Shown in pieces: positions 12,150 to 23,314 of a stretch of DNA of 64,000 bases. How positions within the stretch are numbered: the first letter of the stretch is position 1; each line of letters opens with the position of its first letter. The stretch spans positions 36,548,767 through 36,612,766 of the forward strand of contig NW_026623089.1 in NCBI RefSeq assembly GCF_023065955.2, written 5' to 3'. Origin of the DNA: Ursus arctos. Taxonomy: Eukaryota > Chordata > Mammalia > Carnivora > Ursidae. The notes beneath the pieces are model-generated. The model saw only the letters and a program-made list of their open reading frames with translations. It made no database searches and was not told where the DNA came from. The position numbers and the translations under genes were made by a program.

Positions 12150-12163
12150 ATGTTGTACATTTC

Positions 12164-12364
12164 TTTTCTTTTTCTTTTTTTTTAAGATTTTATTTATTTG
12201 TCAGAGAGAGAGAGTGAGCGCACGAGCAGGGGGAGTGTCAGGCAGAGGGAGAAGCAGGCTCCCCGCTGAGCAAGGAGCCTGATGTGGGACTTGATCCCAA
12301 GACCCCGAGATCATGACCTGAGCTGAAGGCAGAAGCTTAACTGACTGAGCCACCCAGGGTCCCT
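12164..12364 (-). mobile_element. Can-SINE (long form)
   Basis: Begins right after ATGTTGTACATTTC (12,150-12,163), and the same 14-mer follows it at 12,365-12,378. Confidence 0.93.
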
Positions 12365-12378
12365 ATGTTGTACATTTC

Positions 12379-13970
12379 AAATCATGCTAATATTATCCAT
12401 CTAGTTGTAGCTGTATATCACTAACAAGACCTGTTGTTTCCTGCTCCTTCCCTTCCTCTTCAACTTCCCCTTGCTCGAGACTTGTTGAGCAGTTTATTTG
12501 TACCTCCTCAGTGTTTTCTCTGTGGAGGTAATATAGATGATTTATCCCTTGAGGTGCTGCCCATTTGAACACATCTGGTTTGGGGCCTGTCATATGAAAG
12601 GCAATTTATTTGTGTATACAATTTCTAGATTGAAATTCTTTTCCCATAATCTCATTGTCTTTTTGTTTTCACCACCACAGAGGAGAAATCTGAAGTTGGG
12701 ATACATCTCTTTACTTTGTAAGTCGGTCGTTCTTTCATCTGGAAGCTTGTAAGAGTTCATCCTTGTTATTAATTCAGTATTATATGAACGTATGCCTCAG
12801 TGCATCTGTTTCAGTAATTCTAGGTTGGTGGCTTTCTTCTTTCAATGCTTTAGACATTTAATTCCACTCTTCTTGTTTGCATGGATTCTGAGAAGTCTGT
12901 TGTAATTCTTATCATTGTTCCTTTGTAGGTAAGGTGCACAGCACTCGAGGCTTCTCCCCACTCCTCACTTCTTTGCTTCTTTCAGGATTTTCCCCTTTGT
13001 TTTTGGTTTTCTGGAGTTTAAATATGATATGACTAGATGTGGTTTTGTTAGTATTTATCCCGCTTGGTATTATCTGAACTTCCTGGATCTGTCATTAATT
13101 TTGGAATTTTTGGTCATTGTTACTTCAGATATTCTCTCTGCTCTGTTCTTTTGGTATTCTACTTATGCAAATATTATGCCTTTTGATGTTGTTCCATAGC
13201 TCTTGGGTGGATGTTCTATTTTTTCATTCTTTTTCTCTTCACATTTCAGTTAGTGAAGTTTTGTTGACCTCTCTTCAAGTTCACTGGTTCTTTCCTTGGC
13301 TTGTTGTGTAATGTGCCCTTCAAAGGCATTCCTCATTTCTGTTACTGTGGTTTTGAATTTGAGCATTTCCTTTTGATTTTTTCTTGGAATTTCTCTTTCT
13401 CTGCTTATGTAACTCATTTATCTTGAATGTTGTCTAATTTTTTTTCATTCAACTCTTTAGCATATTAATCATAGCTATTTAAAACTCTCTCTCATAATTC
13501 TAGCATCTGTGCTGTATCTGAGTTTTGTTCTGATGATTACTTTGTCTCTTCCAAGTGTGTTTTTTTCTTGCTTTTTGATATGCTTTGCAAATTTTTTTCC
13601 AAAGCTGCATACGTATCTTGTAAAAGAACTGAGATAAATGGGATTTTAGTGTGAGGATTTATGTGATTCTGGCTAGGACATGGGCTGTGTTTAACGTAGC
13701 TCTAAGTCTCAGTCTCCAAATTCCTTTAGCGTCCTTATTTTTGACTTCGCTCTTAACTTTGGGCTTTGCTGTGTACTCCTGTGTCTTGAAACTGTTCAGC
13801 TTTTTCATCTGTGATCTACTGTTATTGCCCTGGAGCCTGTTGATGTGGTGGAAAGTTGTCACGAGGGAAGCATTTCATAATCTTAGGATTTAATTTCTGT
13901 CTTTTAATGGTCCCAGTATTTCTAATAAGCTGGAAAACTGTTACTATTTCGTTTATTTTATTTTTAAATT
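12379..13970 (-). mobile_element. old L1/HAL1 ORF1 and 5' region, antisense
   Basis: Reads as reversed L1 ORF1 and upstream sequence: TTTCAGGATTTTCCCC near 12,982, ACTTCAGATATTCTCTCTGC near 13,121, CTCTCTTCAAGTTCACTGG near 13,270. A later part (13,640-13,945) is related to 39,150-40,605, both ending in AATAAGCTGGAAAACTGTTA-type sequence. Non-coding. Confidence 0.65.
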
Positions 13971-14950
13971 TGTTCAGTTTTATTGAGGTATAATTGGCAA
14001 ATAAAACTGTAAGATATTTAAAGCGTAAGATCCTGGCTGGCTTGTGGAAGAGCATGTGACTCGTGATCTCAGGGTCATGAGTTTGAGCCCCATGTTGGGT
14101 GTAGAGATTACTGAAGAAAAATAAACTTTAACAACGACAAAAAGTGTACATTGTGATGATTTGATATACATACACATTGTGAAAGGATTCCCCCTTCTAG
14201 TTAATTCTTTATTACATCTGTTACCTCATGTTTATTTTTTTTTACTATTTTGTGAGACCATCTAATTTCTCCTCTCTTAGCAAATTTCAATATACAGTAT
14301 AGTGTTATCAATGTAGTCACCATGTTATACATTAGATCCTCAAACTTCTTTCATCTTACAGCTGGACATTTGTAACCTTTTACCAAACCCTCCCTATTTC
14401 CACTACCTGTCAGCCCCTGGCAGTCACTTTTCAACCTTCTGTTTCTAGTTTAACTTTTTTTTTTTTTTTTAAGATTCCATATATAAGTGATACTGTGCAG
14501 TATTTGTCTTTCTCTGTCTGACTTATTTCATCCAGCATAATAATGATTTCATAGTCCATCCATCTTGTCCCACATAGGAGGATTTCCTTCTTTCTCATTG
14601 CTGAATCATATTCTACAGTGTATTTATACATATAGTGTGTGTGTATATATGTGTGTATATACACCACATCTTTGTCCATTCATCTGTTGATGGATAACTT
14701 AGGTTGTTTCTATATCTTGGCTATTGTGTGTACTGCTGCAGTGGTTATGGGAGTACAGATATGTCTTCGATATCCTGTGTTCTTTTCCTTTGGGTATGTA
14801 TCCAGAAGTGGGATTGCTGGATCCTATAATAGTTTTGTTTTTCATTTTTTGAACAACTTGCATACTGTTTTCCACAGTGGCTGCACCAATTAATATTTCC
14901 AACAGTACACACAGATTCCCTTTTCTCCACAGCCTCACCAGCCTCACCAG
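13971..14950 (-). mobile_element. L1 (L1MA-like) 3' end, antisense
   Basis: Reversed 3' UTR and ORF2 end: TTTATTGAGGTATAATTGGC at the start, GTAGTCACCATGTTATACAT, CATTCATCTGTTGATGGATA and GTATCCAGAAGTGGGATTGC. It ends at the CCTCACCAGCCTCACCAG repeat near 14,935. A short SINE lies inside. Confidence 0.85.
14031..14131 (+). mobile_element. Can-SINE (short form), plus orientation
   Basis: CCTGGCTGGCTTGTGGAAGA to GTTGGGTGTAGAGATTACTG with an A-rich tail. It is inside the L1MA-like fragment. Confidence 0.8.
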
Positions 14951-15165
14951 GTGTCTCTCAGAACTTTGTGATTATCCAAGCCGCCTTCTTTGTTTTGGTG
15001 GCTCCTGGTAGTTGAGGGCATGCCAAGACCTATCAGTGTACCAAAAGAAAGGGATCTCAGTCAACACCTAGATGTATGCTGATTGGCAGCTGAGCCATCA
15101 AGCAGCAGCTGGGAAAGTATGTAGTTAGGCCTTTTCCAGGGAGAAACTGGAGATGAGTTTTTTAA
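14951..15165. other. unassigned, possibly old L1 untranslated DNA
   Basis: A gene-less stretch with L1-5'-like character but no landmark I can name. Confidence 0.3.
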
Positions 15166-15361
15166 ATTTTTAAAATTATTTTATTTTTTAGAGAGAGGGA
15201 GAACGCCGAGCGGTGTAGTGGGGGGGGGGGGGGAGAATCTCAAGCAGATACCCTGCTGAGCGCAGAGCCTGATGGGGGCTCCATCTCACGACCCCTGAGA
15301 TCATGACCTGAGCCAAAATCAGAAGTTGGACGCTTAACTGACTGAACCACACAAGTGCCCC
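15166..15361 (-). mobile_element. Can-SINE with a 14-G run
   Basis: Long-form reversed SINE. Its middle has expanded to an uninterrupted G14 tract at 15,220-15,233. The head ends ACACAAGTGCCCC. Confidence 0.88.
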
Positions 15362-16656
15362 CCACCCCATTTTAGTTTTTGAGTTTGCTTTTGAAGCAGT
15401 TCTAACTATTTGCAAGAATTGATATGTTATGGCTTTCATAATTCTTTGTAAGTATAAATTAAAAAAAAGTTTCCAGGTACCAGCAATAGGCCTTGAGAGC
15501 AGGCCTTCCTAAGAATATTAATCTCAGGCTCGCTATGCTAACCCTTTTCTGCACACTTTCTATTTCTGACTTGTTCAGAGTTTGTCCAGGTGTTGGATTT
15601 TGTTAAACGGTTTTCATACATTTGATATGATCACATGAGTCTTCTTCATTAGCCTGTTTATATGGTGGATTACATTATGATTGACTGATTGACTGATTTT
15701 AAGGAAGCTCTAGGCCCAATGTGGGGCTTAAATTCAGGACCCCAAGATCAAGAGTCACGTGCTGTACCAACTGAGCCAGCCAGAGCCCCTACATTATGAA
15801 TTTTTAAATGTTTTACCAACCTTACTACTTGGAATAAATCCCTCTTGGTCATGATGTGTGGTACTTTTTATACATGATTGGATTTGGTTTGTTAGTCTTT
15901 TGTTGCAGATTTTTGTGTGTAAATTGTTGAGAGGTATTGGTCTATTTTTTTCTGCACTGTATGTCTGGTTTTGATATCAGGCTAATATAAACCTTATTAA
16001 ATGAGTTGGGAAGTGTCCCTCTTCTGTTTTTTGCAAAAGAATGTCTAATTGATGTTAATTATTCTTTTCATGTTTGCTAGATTATCCAAATCTGGATCTG
16101 GAGGTGTCTTTTTTGGGAGCTTTATAATTATGAATTTTGTCTGTATTATCAGTTGCTGAGGTTGTGGTGTTGAAGTTTCCAATTGTAATTATGATTTTTT
16201 TTAGCTTTATTGTATATTTATGTTTTATGTATTTTGAGGCTCTCCTGGTTGGGTCATACACATTTAGGATTTCTAAAGGTTATGTCTTTCTGTTACATTC
16301 CTCCTTTCATCATTATGTAATATTCCTCTTTGTTTCTAATAATTTTCTTTGTTCTGAAGTTTACTTTATTGGATATTACACTTTTGTAATTTTCCTACAG
16401 TTCTTAGACATTGTTTTGTTTTGTTCTCTATGCATTTCAATTTTGGAAGTTTCTACTGATATTTCTTCAAGCTTGCTGATCCTTTCCTCAGCCATCTCAC
16501 CTCTTGATGAGCCCAGAAAAGTCATTCTTCATTTTTTTCAGTGTTTTTGATTTCTAGCATTTATTTTTGATTCTTTCTTAGAGTTTCCATTCTCTGCTTA
16601 CATATCTCATCTGTTCTTGCATGTTGTCCTTTTTTTTTCATCAGTGCTTTTAACAT
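15362..16656 (-). mobile_element. old L1, antisense (RT toward ORF1)
   Basis: Reversed L1M landmarks include TTTATATGGTGGATTACATT (15,657), ATCCCTCTTGGTCATGATGT (15,838), CAAGCTTGCTGATCCTTTCC (16,469) and CATCTGTTCTTGCATGTTGT (16,608). The related sequence resumes after the young L1/SINE nest, at 21,443. Confidence 0.7.
15681..15789 (-). mobile_element. Can-SINE (short form)
   Basis: Exact TACATTATGA duplications at 15,671-15,680 and 15,790-15,799 frame a reversed tRNA-like head. Confidence 0.92.
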
Positions 16657-16984
16657 AGTAATCATAATTTTATTTTATTTTATTTTTTTTTTATTATTAT
16701 TATTTTTTAATGATTTTTTATTATATTATGTTAGTCACCATACAGTACATCCCCGGTTTCCGATGTAAGGCTCGATGATTCATTAGTTGTGTATAACACC
16801 CAGTGCACCATGCAATACGTGCCCTCCTTACTACCCATCACCGGTCTATCCCATTCCCCCACCCCCCTCCCCTCTGAAGTCCTCAGTTTGTTTCTCATAG
16901 TCCATAGTCTCTCATGTTTCATTCCCCCTTCTGATTACCCCCCCTTTCTTTATCCCTTTCTTCCCCTACCGATCATCCTAGTTC

Positions 16985-19900
16985 TTATGTTCCATAGATG
17001 AGAGAAATCATATGATAGTTGTCTTTCTCTGCTTGACTTATTTCACTTAGCATTATCTCCTCCAGTGCTGTCCATGTTGTAGCAAATGTTGAGAACTCGT
17101 TCTTTCTGATAGCTGAGTAATATTCCATTGTATATATGGACCACAACTTCTTAATCCAGTCATCTGTTGAAGGGCATCTCGGCTCCTTCCACGATTTAGC
17201 TATTGTGGACATTGCTGCTATGAACATTGGGGTGCATATGGCCCTTCTCTTCACTACGTCTGTATCTTTGGGGTAAATACCCAGTAGTGCAATGGCTGGA
17301 TCATAGGGTAGCTCAATTTTTAACTTTTTAAGGGACCTCCACACTGTTTTCCAGAGTGGCTGTACCAACTTGCATTCCCACCAACAATGTAGGAGGGATC
17401 CCCTTTCTCCACATCCTCTCCAACAATTGTTGTTTCTTGCCTTGTCTATTTTTGCCATTCTAACTGGCGTAAGGTGGTATCTCAGTGTGGTTTTGATTTG
17501 AATTTCCTTGATGGCTAATGATTTTGAACATTTTTTCATGTGTCTGTTAGCCATTTGTATGTCTTCATTGGAAAAGTGTCTGTTCATATCTTCTGCCCAT
17601 TTTTTGATTTGTTTATTTGTTTCTCGTGTATTGAGTTTGAGAAGTTCTTTGTAGATCTTGGATACCAGTCCTTTATCTGTAGTGTCATTTGCAAATATAT
17701 TCTCCCATTCCGTGGGCTGCCTCTTAGTTTTTCTGACTGTTTCCTTGGCTGTGCAGAAACTTTTAATCTTGATGAAGTCCCATAAATTCATTTTATCTTT
17801 TGTTTCTCTTGCCTTTGGGGATGTGTCATGAAAAAGGTTGCTTTGGCCGATGTCGTAGAGGTTGTTGCCTATGTTCTCCTCTAGAATTTTGATGGATTCC
17901 TGTCTCACATCGAGGTCTTTCATCCATTTGGAGTTTATTTTTGTGTATGGTGTGAGATAGTGGTCAAGTTTCATTCTCTTGCATGTAGCTGTCCAATTTT
18001 CCCAGCACCATTTATTGAAGAGACTGTCTTTTTCCCACCGGATGTTTTTTCCTGCTTTATCAAATATTAGTTGCCCAAAGAGCCGAGGGTCCATTTCTGG
18101 GCTCTCTATTCTGTTCCATTGGTCTATGTGTCTGTTTTTGTGCCAGTACCATGCTGTCTTTGTGATCACAGCTTTGTAGTACAGCTCGAAATCCGGCATT
18201 GTGATGCCCCCAGCTTTGTTTTTCCTTTTCAACAGTTCCTTGGAGATTCGGGGCCTTTTCTGTTTCCATACAAATTTAAGGACTGTTTGTTCCAGTTCTT
18301 TGAAAAATGTCCTTGATATTTTGATCGGGATAGCATTGAAAGTGTAGATTGCTCTGGGTAGCATGGACATTTTAACTATGTTAATTCTTCCGATCCATGA
18401 GCATGGAATATCTTTCCATCTTTTTATGTCTTCCTCAATGTCTTTTAAGAGTGATTTATAGTTTCTAGAATATAGGTCCTTTACGTCTCTGGTTAAGTTA
18501 ATTTCAAGGTAACGTATGGTTTTTGGTGCTATTGTAAATGGGATGGATTCCCTAATTTCTCTTTCTTCGGTCTCGTTATTCGTGTATAGAAATGCAACTG
18601 ATTTCTGAGCATTTATTTTGTATCCTGCCACGTTACTGAATTGCTCTATAACTTCTAATAGTTTGGGAGTGGCTTCTTTTGGGTTTTCCATATAGAGTAT
18701 CATGTCATCTGCAAAGAGAGACATTTTGACTTCTTCTTTGCCGATTTGAATACCTTTGATCCCTTTTTGTCGTCTGATTGCTGTTGCAAGGACCTCTAGT
18801 ACTATGTTGAATAATAGTGGCGAGAGTGGGCATCCTTGTCGAGTTCCTGATCTTAAGGGAAAGGCTTCCAGCTTTTCCCCATTGAGAATAATATTTGCAG
18901 TAGGCTTTTCATAGATGGCTTTTATGAGATTGAGAAATGTACCTTCTATTCCTACACTCTGAAGGGTTTTAATCAGGAAAGGATGCTGTATTTTGTCAAA
19001 TGCTTTTTCGGCATCGATTGAGAGGATCATATGGTTCCTGAGTCTTTTCTTGTTGATATGATGTATCACGCTGATTGATTTGCGAATATTGAACCACGCT
19101 TGCATCCCAGGTATGAATCCCACTTGATCGTGATGGATAATCCTTTTAATGTACTGTTGGATTCTATTAGCAAGTATCTTGTTGAGGATTTTGGCGTCCA
19201 TATTCATTAGGGAAATCAGTCTGTAATTCTCCTTTTTGATGGGGTCTTTGCCTGGTTTGGGGATCAAGGTAATATTGGCCTCATAGAATGAGTTTGGTAG
19301 CTTTCCTTCTGTTTCTATTTTTTGAAATAGCTTTAGGAGAATAGGTATTATTTCTTCTTTGAATGTTTGGTAGAATTCCCCAGGAAAACCGTCCGGGCCT
19401 GGAGTTTTGTTATTTGGAAGGTTGTTTATCACTGACTCAATTTCTTCATAATTAATTGGCCTGTTTAAGGAATCAATTTCTTCCGGTTTCAATCTTGGTA
19501 GTTTATAGGTTTCCAGGAAGGATTCCATCTCTTCCAGATTGCTTAGTTTATTGGCATATAGCTGTTGATAAAAATTTCTAATAATCCTTCCAATTTCAAT
19601 GGTGCTCGTCGTGACCTCTCCTTTTTCATTCATAATTTTAATAATCTGGGTCCTTTCTCTTTTCTTTTGGATAAGTCTTGCCAGTGGTCTGTCAATTTTA
19701 TTGATTCTCTCAAAGAACCAGCTTCTAGTCCTGTTGATCTGCTCTACTGTACTTCTGGTTTCTGCTTGATTGATTTCAGCTCTAATTTTGGTCAACTGCT
19801 TCCTCGTGCGTGGATTAGGCCTGTCCCTCTGTTGCTGTTCCAGCTTCTTGAGGTGAGAATATAAAAACTGCATTTTAGATTTTTCTATTCTTTTGAGTGA

Positions 19901-20812
19901 GGCTTGGATGGCTATGTATTTCCCCCTTAGGACTGCCTTTGCAGTATCCCATAGGTTTTGGACTGTTGTATTTTCATTCTCATTGGTCTCCATAAATTGT
20001 TTAAATTGATTTTTGATTTCCTGGTTTATCGAGTCATTCCTGAGCATGATGGTTCTTAGTCTCCAAGTGTTTGAGTTTCTTCCAAATTTTTCCTTGTGGT
20101 TGAGTTCCAATTTCAGAGCGTTGTGGTCTGAGAATATGCAGGGGATAATTTCAATCTTTTGGTATCGGTTGAGACCTGTTTTGTGTCCCAGAACATGGTC
20201 TATTCTTGAGAATGTTCCATGGGCATTAGAATAGAATGAGTATTCTTTGGTTCTGGGGTGTAGTGTTCTATATATATCTATGAGGTCCAACTCGTCGAGT
20301 ATGGCATTCAAAGCCTTTGATTCTTTGCTTAGTTTTTGCCAGGGTGTTCTGTCTATTTCTGATAGTGGAGTGTTGAGGTCCCCTACTATTAATGTATTTT
20401 TATTTATATGTCTCTTTATTCTGGTTAAGAGTTGGCTTGTGTATCTTGCTGCTCCCCTGTTGGGGGCATATATATTTATAATTGTCATATCCACTTGTTG
20501 AATACTTCCCTTAAGAATAATATAGTGCCCTTCTGCATCTCTAACTATAGTCTGTAGTTTAAAATCCAATTTATCTGATATGAGAATTGCTACCCCAGCT
20601 TTCTTTTGAGGTCCATTTGCGTGAAAGATGGTACTCCATCCCCTTACTCTCAGTCTGAATGCATCTTTGGGTTTGAAATGAGCCTCTTGTAGACAGCAAA
20701 TGGATGGGTCATTTCTTTTTATCCAATCTGCAACCCTGTGGCGCTTTATGGGATGGTTCAAACCATTTACATTAAGACTGATTACTGAGAGATATGATTT
20801 TAATGTTGCCAT
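16985..20812 (-). CDS. L1 ORF2: L1 ORF2 protein (endonuclease-reverse transcriptase)
   Basis: A 1275-codon uninterrupted frame, the usual length for mammalian L1 ORF2p, which nicks target DNA and copies its own mRNA (and SINE RNAs) by target-primed reverse transcription. The apurinic-type endonuclease occupies about residues 1-240 and keeps N14, E43, D145, N147, D205, D229 and H230, the catalytic set known from human L1. The reverse transcriptase spans about 500-770, with FADD at 700-703. A Cys-rich segment starts at C1130 (CWRGCGERG...CWWEC). I took the ATG at 20,812 because the endonuclease fold starts immediately after it. Two near-invariant sites differ: RPISL reads RLISL (L532) and YLGI reads YLEI (E770). 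The frame is therefore open, but activity is uncertain. No promoter of its own remains. Confidence 0.97.
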   Translation of the reverse strand: MATLKSYLSVISLNVNGLNHPIKRHRVADWIKRNDPSICCLQEAHFKPKDAFRLRVRGWSTIFHANGPQKKAGVAILISDKLDFKLQTIVRDAEGHYIILKGSIQQVDMTIINIYAPNRGAARYTSQLLTRIKRHINKNTLIVGDLNTPLSEIDRTPWQKLSKESKALNAILDELDLIDIYRTLHPRTKEYSFYSNAHGTFSRIDHVLGHKTGLNRYQKIEIIPCIFSDHNALKLELNHKEKFGRNSNTWRLRTIMLRNDSINQEIKNQFKQFMETNENENTTVQNLWDTAKAVLRGKYIAIQASLKRIEKSKMQFLYSHLKKLEQQQRDRPNPRTRKQLTKIRAEINQAETRSTVEQINRTRSWFFERINKIDRPLARLIQKKRERTQIIKIMNEKGEVTTSTIEIGRIIRNFYQQLYANKLSNLEEMESFLETYKLPRLKPEEIDSLNRPINYEEIESVINNLPNNKTPGPDGFPGEFYQTFKEEIIPILLKLFQKIETEGKLPNSFYEANITLIPKPGKDPIKKENYRLISLMNMDAKILNKILANRIQQYIKRIIHHDQVGFIPGMQAWFNIRKSISVIHHINKKRLRNHMILSIDAEKAFDKIQHPFLIKTLQSVGIEGTFLNLIKAIYEKPTANIILNGEKLEAFPLRSGTRQGCPLSPLLFNIVLEVLATAIRRQKGIKGIQIGKEEVKMSLFADDMILYMENPKEATPKLLEVIEQFSNVAGYKINAQKSVAFLYTNNETEEREIRESIPFTIAPKTIRYLEINLTRDVKDLYSRNYKSLLKDIEEDIKRWKDIPCSWIGRINIVKMSMLPRAIYTFNAIPIKISRTFFKELEQTVLKFVWKQKRPRISKELLKRKNKAGGITMPDFELYYKAVITKTAWYWHKNRHIDQWNRIESPEMDPRLFGQLIFDKAGKNIRWEKDSLFNKWCWENWTATCKRMKLDHYLTPYTKINSKWMKDLDVRQESIKILEENIGNNLYDIGQSNLFHDTSPKARETKDKMNLWDFIKIKSFCTAKETVRKTKRQPTEWENIFANDTTDKGLVSKIYKELLKLNTRETNKQIKKWAEDMNRHFSNEDIQMANRHMKKCSKSLAIKEIQIKTTLRYHLTPVRMAKIDKARNNNCWRGCGERGSLLHCWWECKLVQPLWKTVWRSLKKLKIELPYDPAIALLGIYPKDTDVVKRRAICTPMFIAAMSTIAKSWKEPRCPSTDDWIKKLWSIYTMEYYSAIRKNEFSTFATTWTALEEIMLSEISQAEKDNYHMISLIYGT

Positions 20813-20884
20813 GTTGCCAGTAAAGTCTTTGTTTGTATTGGCTGTGACTTTCTGTTCTGTATCACTCTTGGGGCCTTTTTACTT

Positions 20885-21266
20885 TTATAGAACCCCCCGT
20901 AATATCTCCTGTAGGGCTGGTTTCGTGGTTACAAAATTGGTTAGTGACTGGCGATTCTGAAATGTCTTTATTTCTCCATCAATTCTGAATGAGAGCCTTG
21001 CTGGATAAAGGATCCTTGGCTGCATGTTTTTCTCTGAAAGAGCTTTAAATATGCTCCCCCAACCCTTTCTCTCATTCCAGGTCTGTGTAGACAGGTCTGA
21101 CGTAATTCTGATGCTTTTGCCTTGGTACGTGAGAAATTTCTTTGCCCTGGCCGCTTTCAATACTGTATCCTTGCATCTAATATTTGCGAGTTGCACTATG
21201 ATGTGACGTGGCGTAGGTTTGTCATGGTTGAGCTTGGGAGGGGTCCGTTGAGCTTGGGAGGGGTCC
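20885..21266 (-). pseudogene. L1 ORF1: L1 ORF1 C-terminal remnant
   Basis: The frame is open from the truncation point to a stop at 20,885. It encodes the C-terminal RNA-binding part of ORF1p, with PRHIIVQLANI, then KAARAKKFLTYQGK and a final ALQEILRGVL. The N-terminal coiled coil and the start codon are missing. The duplicated 20-mer at its 5' end would shift the frame if read through, so only the part below 21,246 is genuine ORF1. It lies 72 bp upstream of ORF2, normal L1 spacing. Confidence 0.9.
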
Positions 21267-21442
21267 TAATTTTATTTTATTTTAAAGGTTTATTTATTTG
21301 AGAGAGAGAGAGAGCAGAGAGAGGGAGAAAGAGTCTTAAGTAGACTCTGCGCTGAGTGCAGAGTGAGATCAGACATGAGCTGAAACCAAAAATCAGATGC
21401 GTAACTGACCGTGCCATCCAGGTGTCCCAGTAATCGTAATTT

Positions 21443-21550
21443 CACATTCTCAGTCTCATAATACCAACATTTCTGCCATATCTGAGTTTGACTCTGATGC
21501 TTTCTCTTTCTTTTCAAACTGTCTTTTTTTGTCTTATACCTTTAATTTTT
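21443..21550 (-). mobile_element. old L1 continuation, antisense
   Basis: Resumes the L1M sequence cut at 16,656, with CCAACATTTCTGCCATATCTG near 21,473 equivalent to reversed L1 5' sequence. Confidence 0.5.
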
Positions 21551-21569
21551 ATTGAGATATGGACACGAT

Positions 21570-22035
21570 GTACTGGTATATTAGAGTTCTCCAGAGAAAC
21601 AGAACCAATAGGATACATGTAGATATATATAAGAGGAGATCTATTATAGGAATTGACTCCCACAATTATAGAGGCCATGACGTCCCACGATCTGCTGTCA
21701 GTGAGCTGGAGAATCAGGACAGCAGGTGGTGTCATTTGGCCTGAGTCTGAAGGCCTGGGAGCCAGGAGTGCTGATGTCTGAAGGCAGGAAGAGGATGGTT
21801 ATCCCAGCTCAAGCAAAAAGAGCACTCTTCCTCCACCTTTTTGTTCTGTTCAGGCCTTCAGTGGATTGGACGGTACCTACTTGCATTGATGAGGGTGATC
21901 TTTTACTTAGTCTGCCTATTCAAATGACAGTCACTACGGAGAACACCCTCACAGAGACACCCAGAAATGTTTTACCAGCTATGTGGGCATCCTTTAGCAC
22001 AGTGAAGTTGAAACCAGATCATCACAATTGGGTAA
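21570..22035. repeat. medium-copy mammalian repeat, family not assigned
   Basis: TTCTCCAGAGAAACAGAACC at 21,587 begins a block I recognise as a dispersed mammalian repeat (ATTATAGGAATTGACTCCCA, CAGGCCTTCAGTGGATTGGA and AACACCCTCACAGAGACACC follow). It ends near AGTGAAGTTGAAACCAGATC. I cannot name the family with confidence; an old LTR or DNA element are both possible. Confidence 0.5.
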
Positions 22036-22189
22036 AAGGAACGGAGGTAAATAGTCCTTTAGTGTGTGGCCTTACATCGATCTGTCTAGAGGTTAGGTTG
22101 CGTTTCCTGTTTGCCGTAGCTGTGTTACCGCGTGAACTGGGGAGATCCTGGGCCCTGGGGCTTCAAGCCAGCCCATCGGAAAGATGTTG

Positions 22190-22665
22190 CCAGAGGCTTT
22201 TGGTCTCGTCATGAGAAAGAATTCAAGGACAGACACAATACAGCAGCTGAGGGTCACAAGTGGGAAAGTTTATTAAAGTGAAAGTTTACTCTCGAGATGT
22301 GAGAGCTGGTGAGTTCAAGAGAGAGAGAGCGCTGTGTGCCCTGGGTTTGGGTTTCTAACTTTTATTGACATTTGTTAACAAGGGGGAGGATATTCATTAC
22401 TTGAGGAGGAATTTTTCCGGAAGCAGGGTTTTGGGCTTTTTCTTCCTTATTTGGTCAGGAGTTCCTGCATGGCACCTGTCATCTTGAGCCTGTCTGGTTT
22501 GATCCAGCTTTTTGTGGCTTTGTTTTGGAGTGCTGCCAAGACAGGCCTCTGTCTTTCCTGATAGCTGGCCACGATTTCCTCTTTACTGGACTCCAGGCAT
22601 CCTGTTAGAACTTAACCAACTGCCTCTGACAGCTGGAGGTGTCAATATTTGTAGTAGTTGCTCCC
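22190..22665 (-). mobile_element. possible ERV LTR, reversed
   Basis: A G/A-rich leader (GAGAAAGAATTCAAGGACAG), GTTTATTAAAGTGAAAGTTT (a reversed poly-A-signal zone), TTTATTTGGTCAGGAGTTCC-type sequence and CCAAGACAGGCCTCTGTCTT resemble known mammalian class I LTRs read backwards. No clean TG...CA ends or duplication were found and no retroviral gene lies nearby. Confidence 0.35.
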
Positions 22666-22812
22666 AGTATCATAATATATATGTAACTGAATGTTTATCA
22701 TAGTTGACTTATGTCAACATTTTACCACTTAGTGTGAAGCAAGAAAACCTTACTTCCATTTGTTTTTACTTTCCCTACTTTTCAATATTATTCTCTTGAG
22801 TATCACATTGTT

Positions 22813-23230
22813 GTAGGCAGGCTGGGTCTGAGGACCCAGATGGGGGCCCTGCAGGACCAGCTGTTAGAGTCCTAGACTTTGTGCAGGATAGAAATTAAAC
22901 TCTAGTGGAGAGGAAGTGAGAACAGTTTATTGAAGTCATAGAGAGCAGATAGCGACTGCTTAGGTGTCCTCCCTAAGTCACTTACGCTCTGGAGCCAAGG
23001 GTCTTCGTGAGTCATTGGTCTGGAAAACTATTAATGTGACCCTTCCTGGTCACTCTTTAGACGTTGTCTACAATGCCAGCAGACTTCAAAGAAATCATTA
23101 ACTCCTTGACCTTTATAAGGAGGACATAACGTGTATAGGGCAGGGGTGCAGGTCCTAGCAATAATAGAAAGAGGAAAATGAGCAAGAAGCAGCCCTTTGT
23201 GGGGTCTCTTCAGTGTCCCTGTCTCAATAT
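22813..23230. mobile_element. possible second LTR-like insertion
   Basis: Differs in composition from the T-rich L1 around it. It begins near TGTAGGCAGG and ends near CCCTGTCTCA, and contains AACAGTTTATTGAAGTCATA, a possible reversed poly-A-signal zone. Flanking duplications are not convincing. Confidence 0.3.
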
Positions 23231-23314
23231 GGTATTTTAAGCTTTGTTTCAACCTTGAAATATGATTTATAAAACTCATGAAGAAAGGTTAGTTTATTCT
23301 TTTGCCATTCTTTA

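Larger units (their letters stand above)
16683..21266 (-). mobile_element. young L1 retrotransposon, 5'-truncated, ORF2 open
   Basis: A minus-strand L1 of 4,584 bp: about 300 bp of 3' UTR, complete ORF2, a 72-bp spacer and the C-terminal part of ORF1, then truncation. Target duplications TAATTTTATTTTATTTTA lie at 16,665-16,682 and 21,267-21,284; they are AT-rich and overlap the SINE tail, so the exact edges are soft. The 3' UTR carries C-rich plus-strand blocks at 16,850-16,873, which are G-rich in L1 sense. At the truncated 5' end a 20-bp unit, GTTGAGCTTGGGAGGGGTCC, is repeated in tandem (21,227-21,246 and 21,247-21,266). There is no 5' UTR, so it lacks its own promoter. Confidence 0.95.
16671..21428 (-). 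mobile_element. Can-SINE split by an L1 in its A-tail
   Basis: The SINE body is 21,285-21,428 and its T-rich tail begins at 16,671. The outer duplication is AGTAATCATAATTT at 16,657-16,670 and AGTAATCGTAATTT at 21,429-21,442. The 4.6-kb young L1 occupies the tail. Confidence 0.88.

Noticed and set aside
16137..16550. 137-codon hydrophobic plus frame resembling a membrane protein
   Set aside because: Antisense of an old L1; T-rich DNA translates into Phe/Leu/Ile runs by composition.
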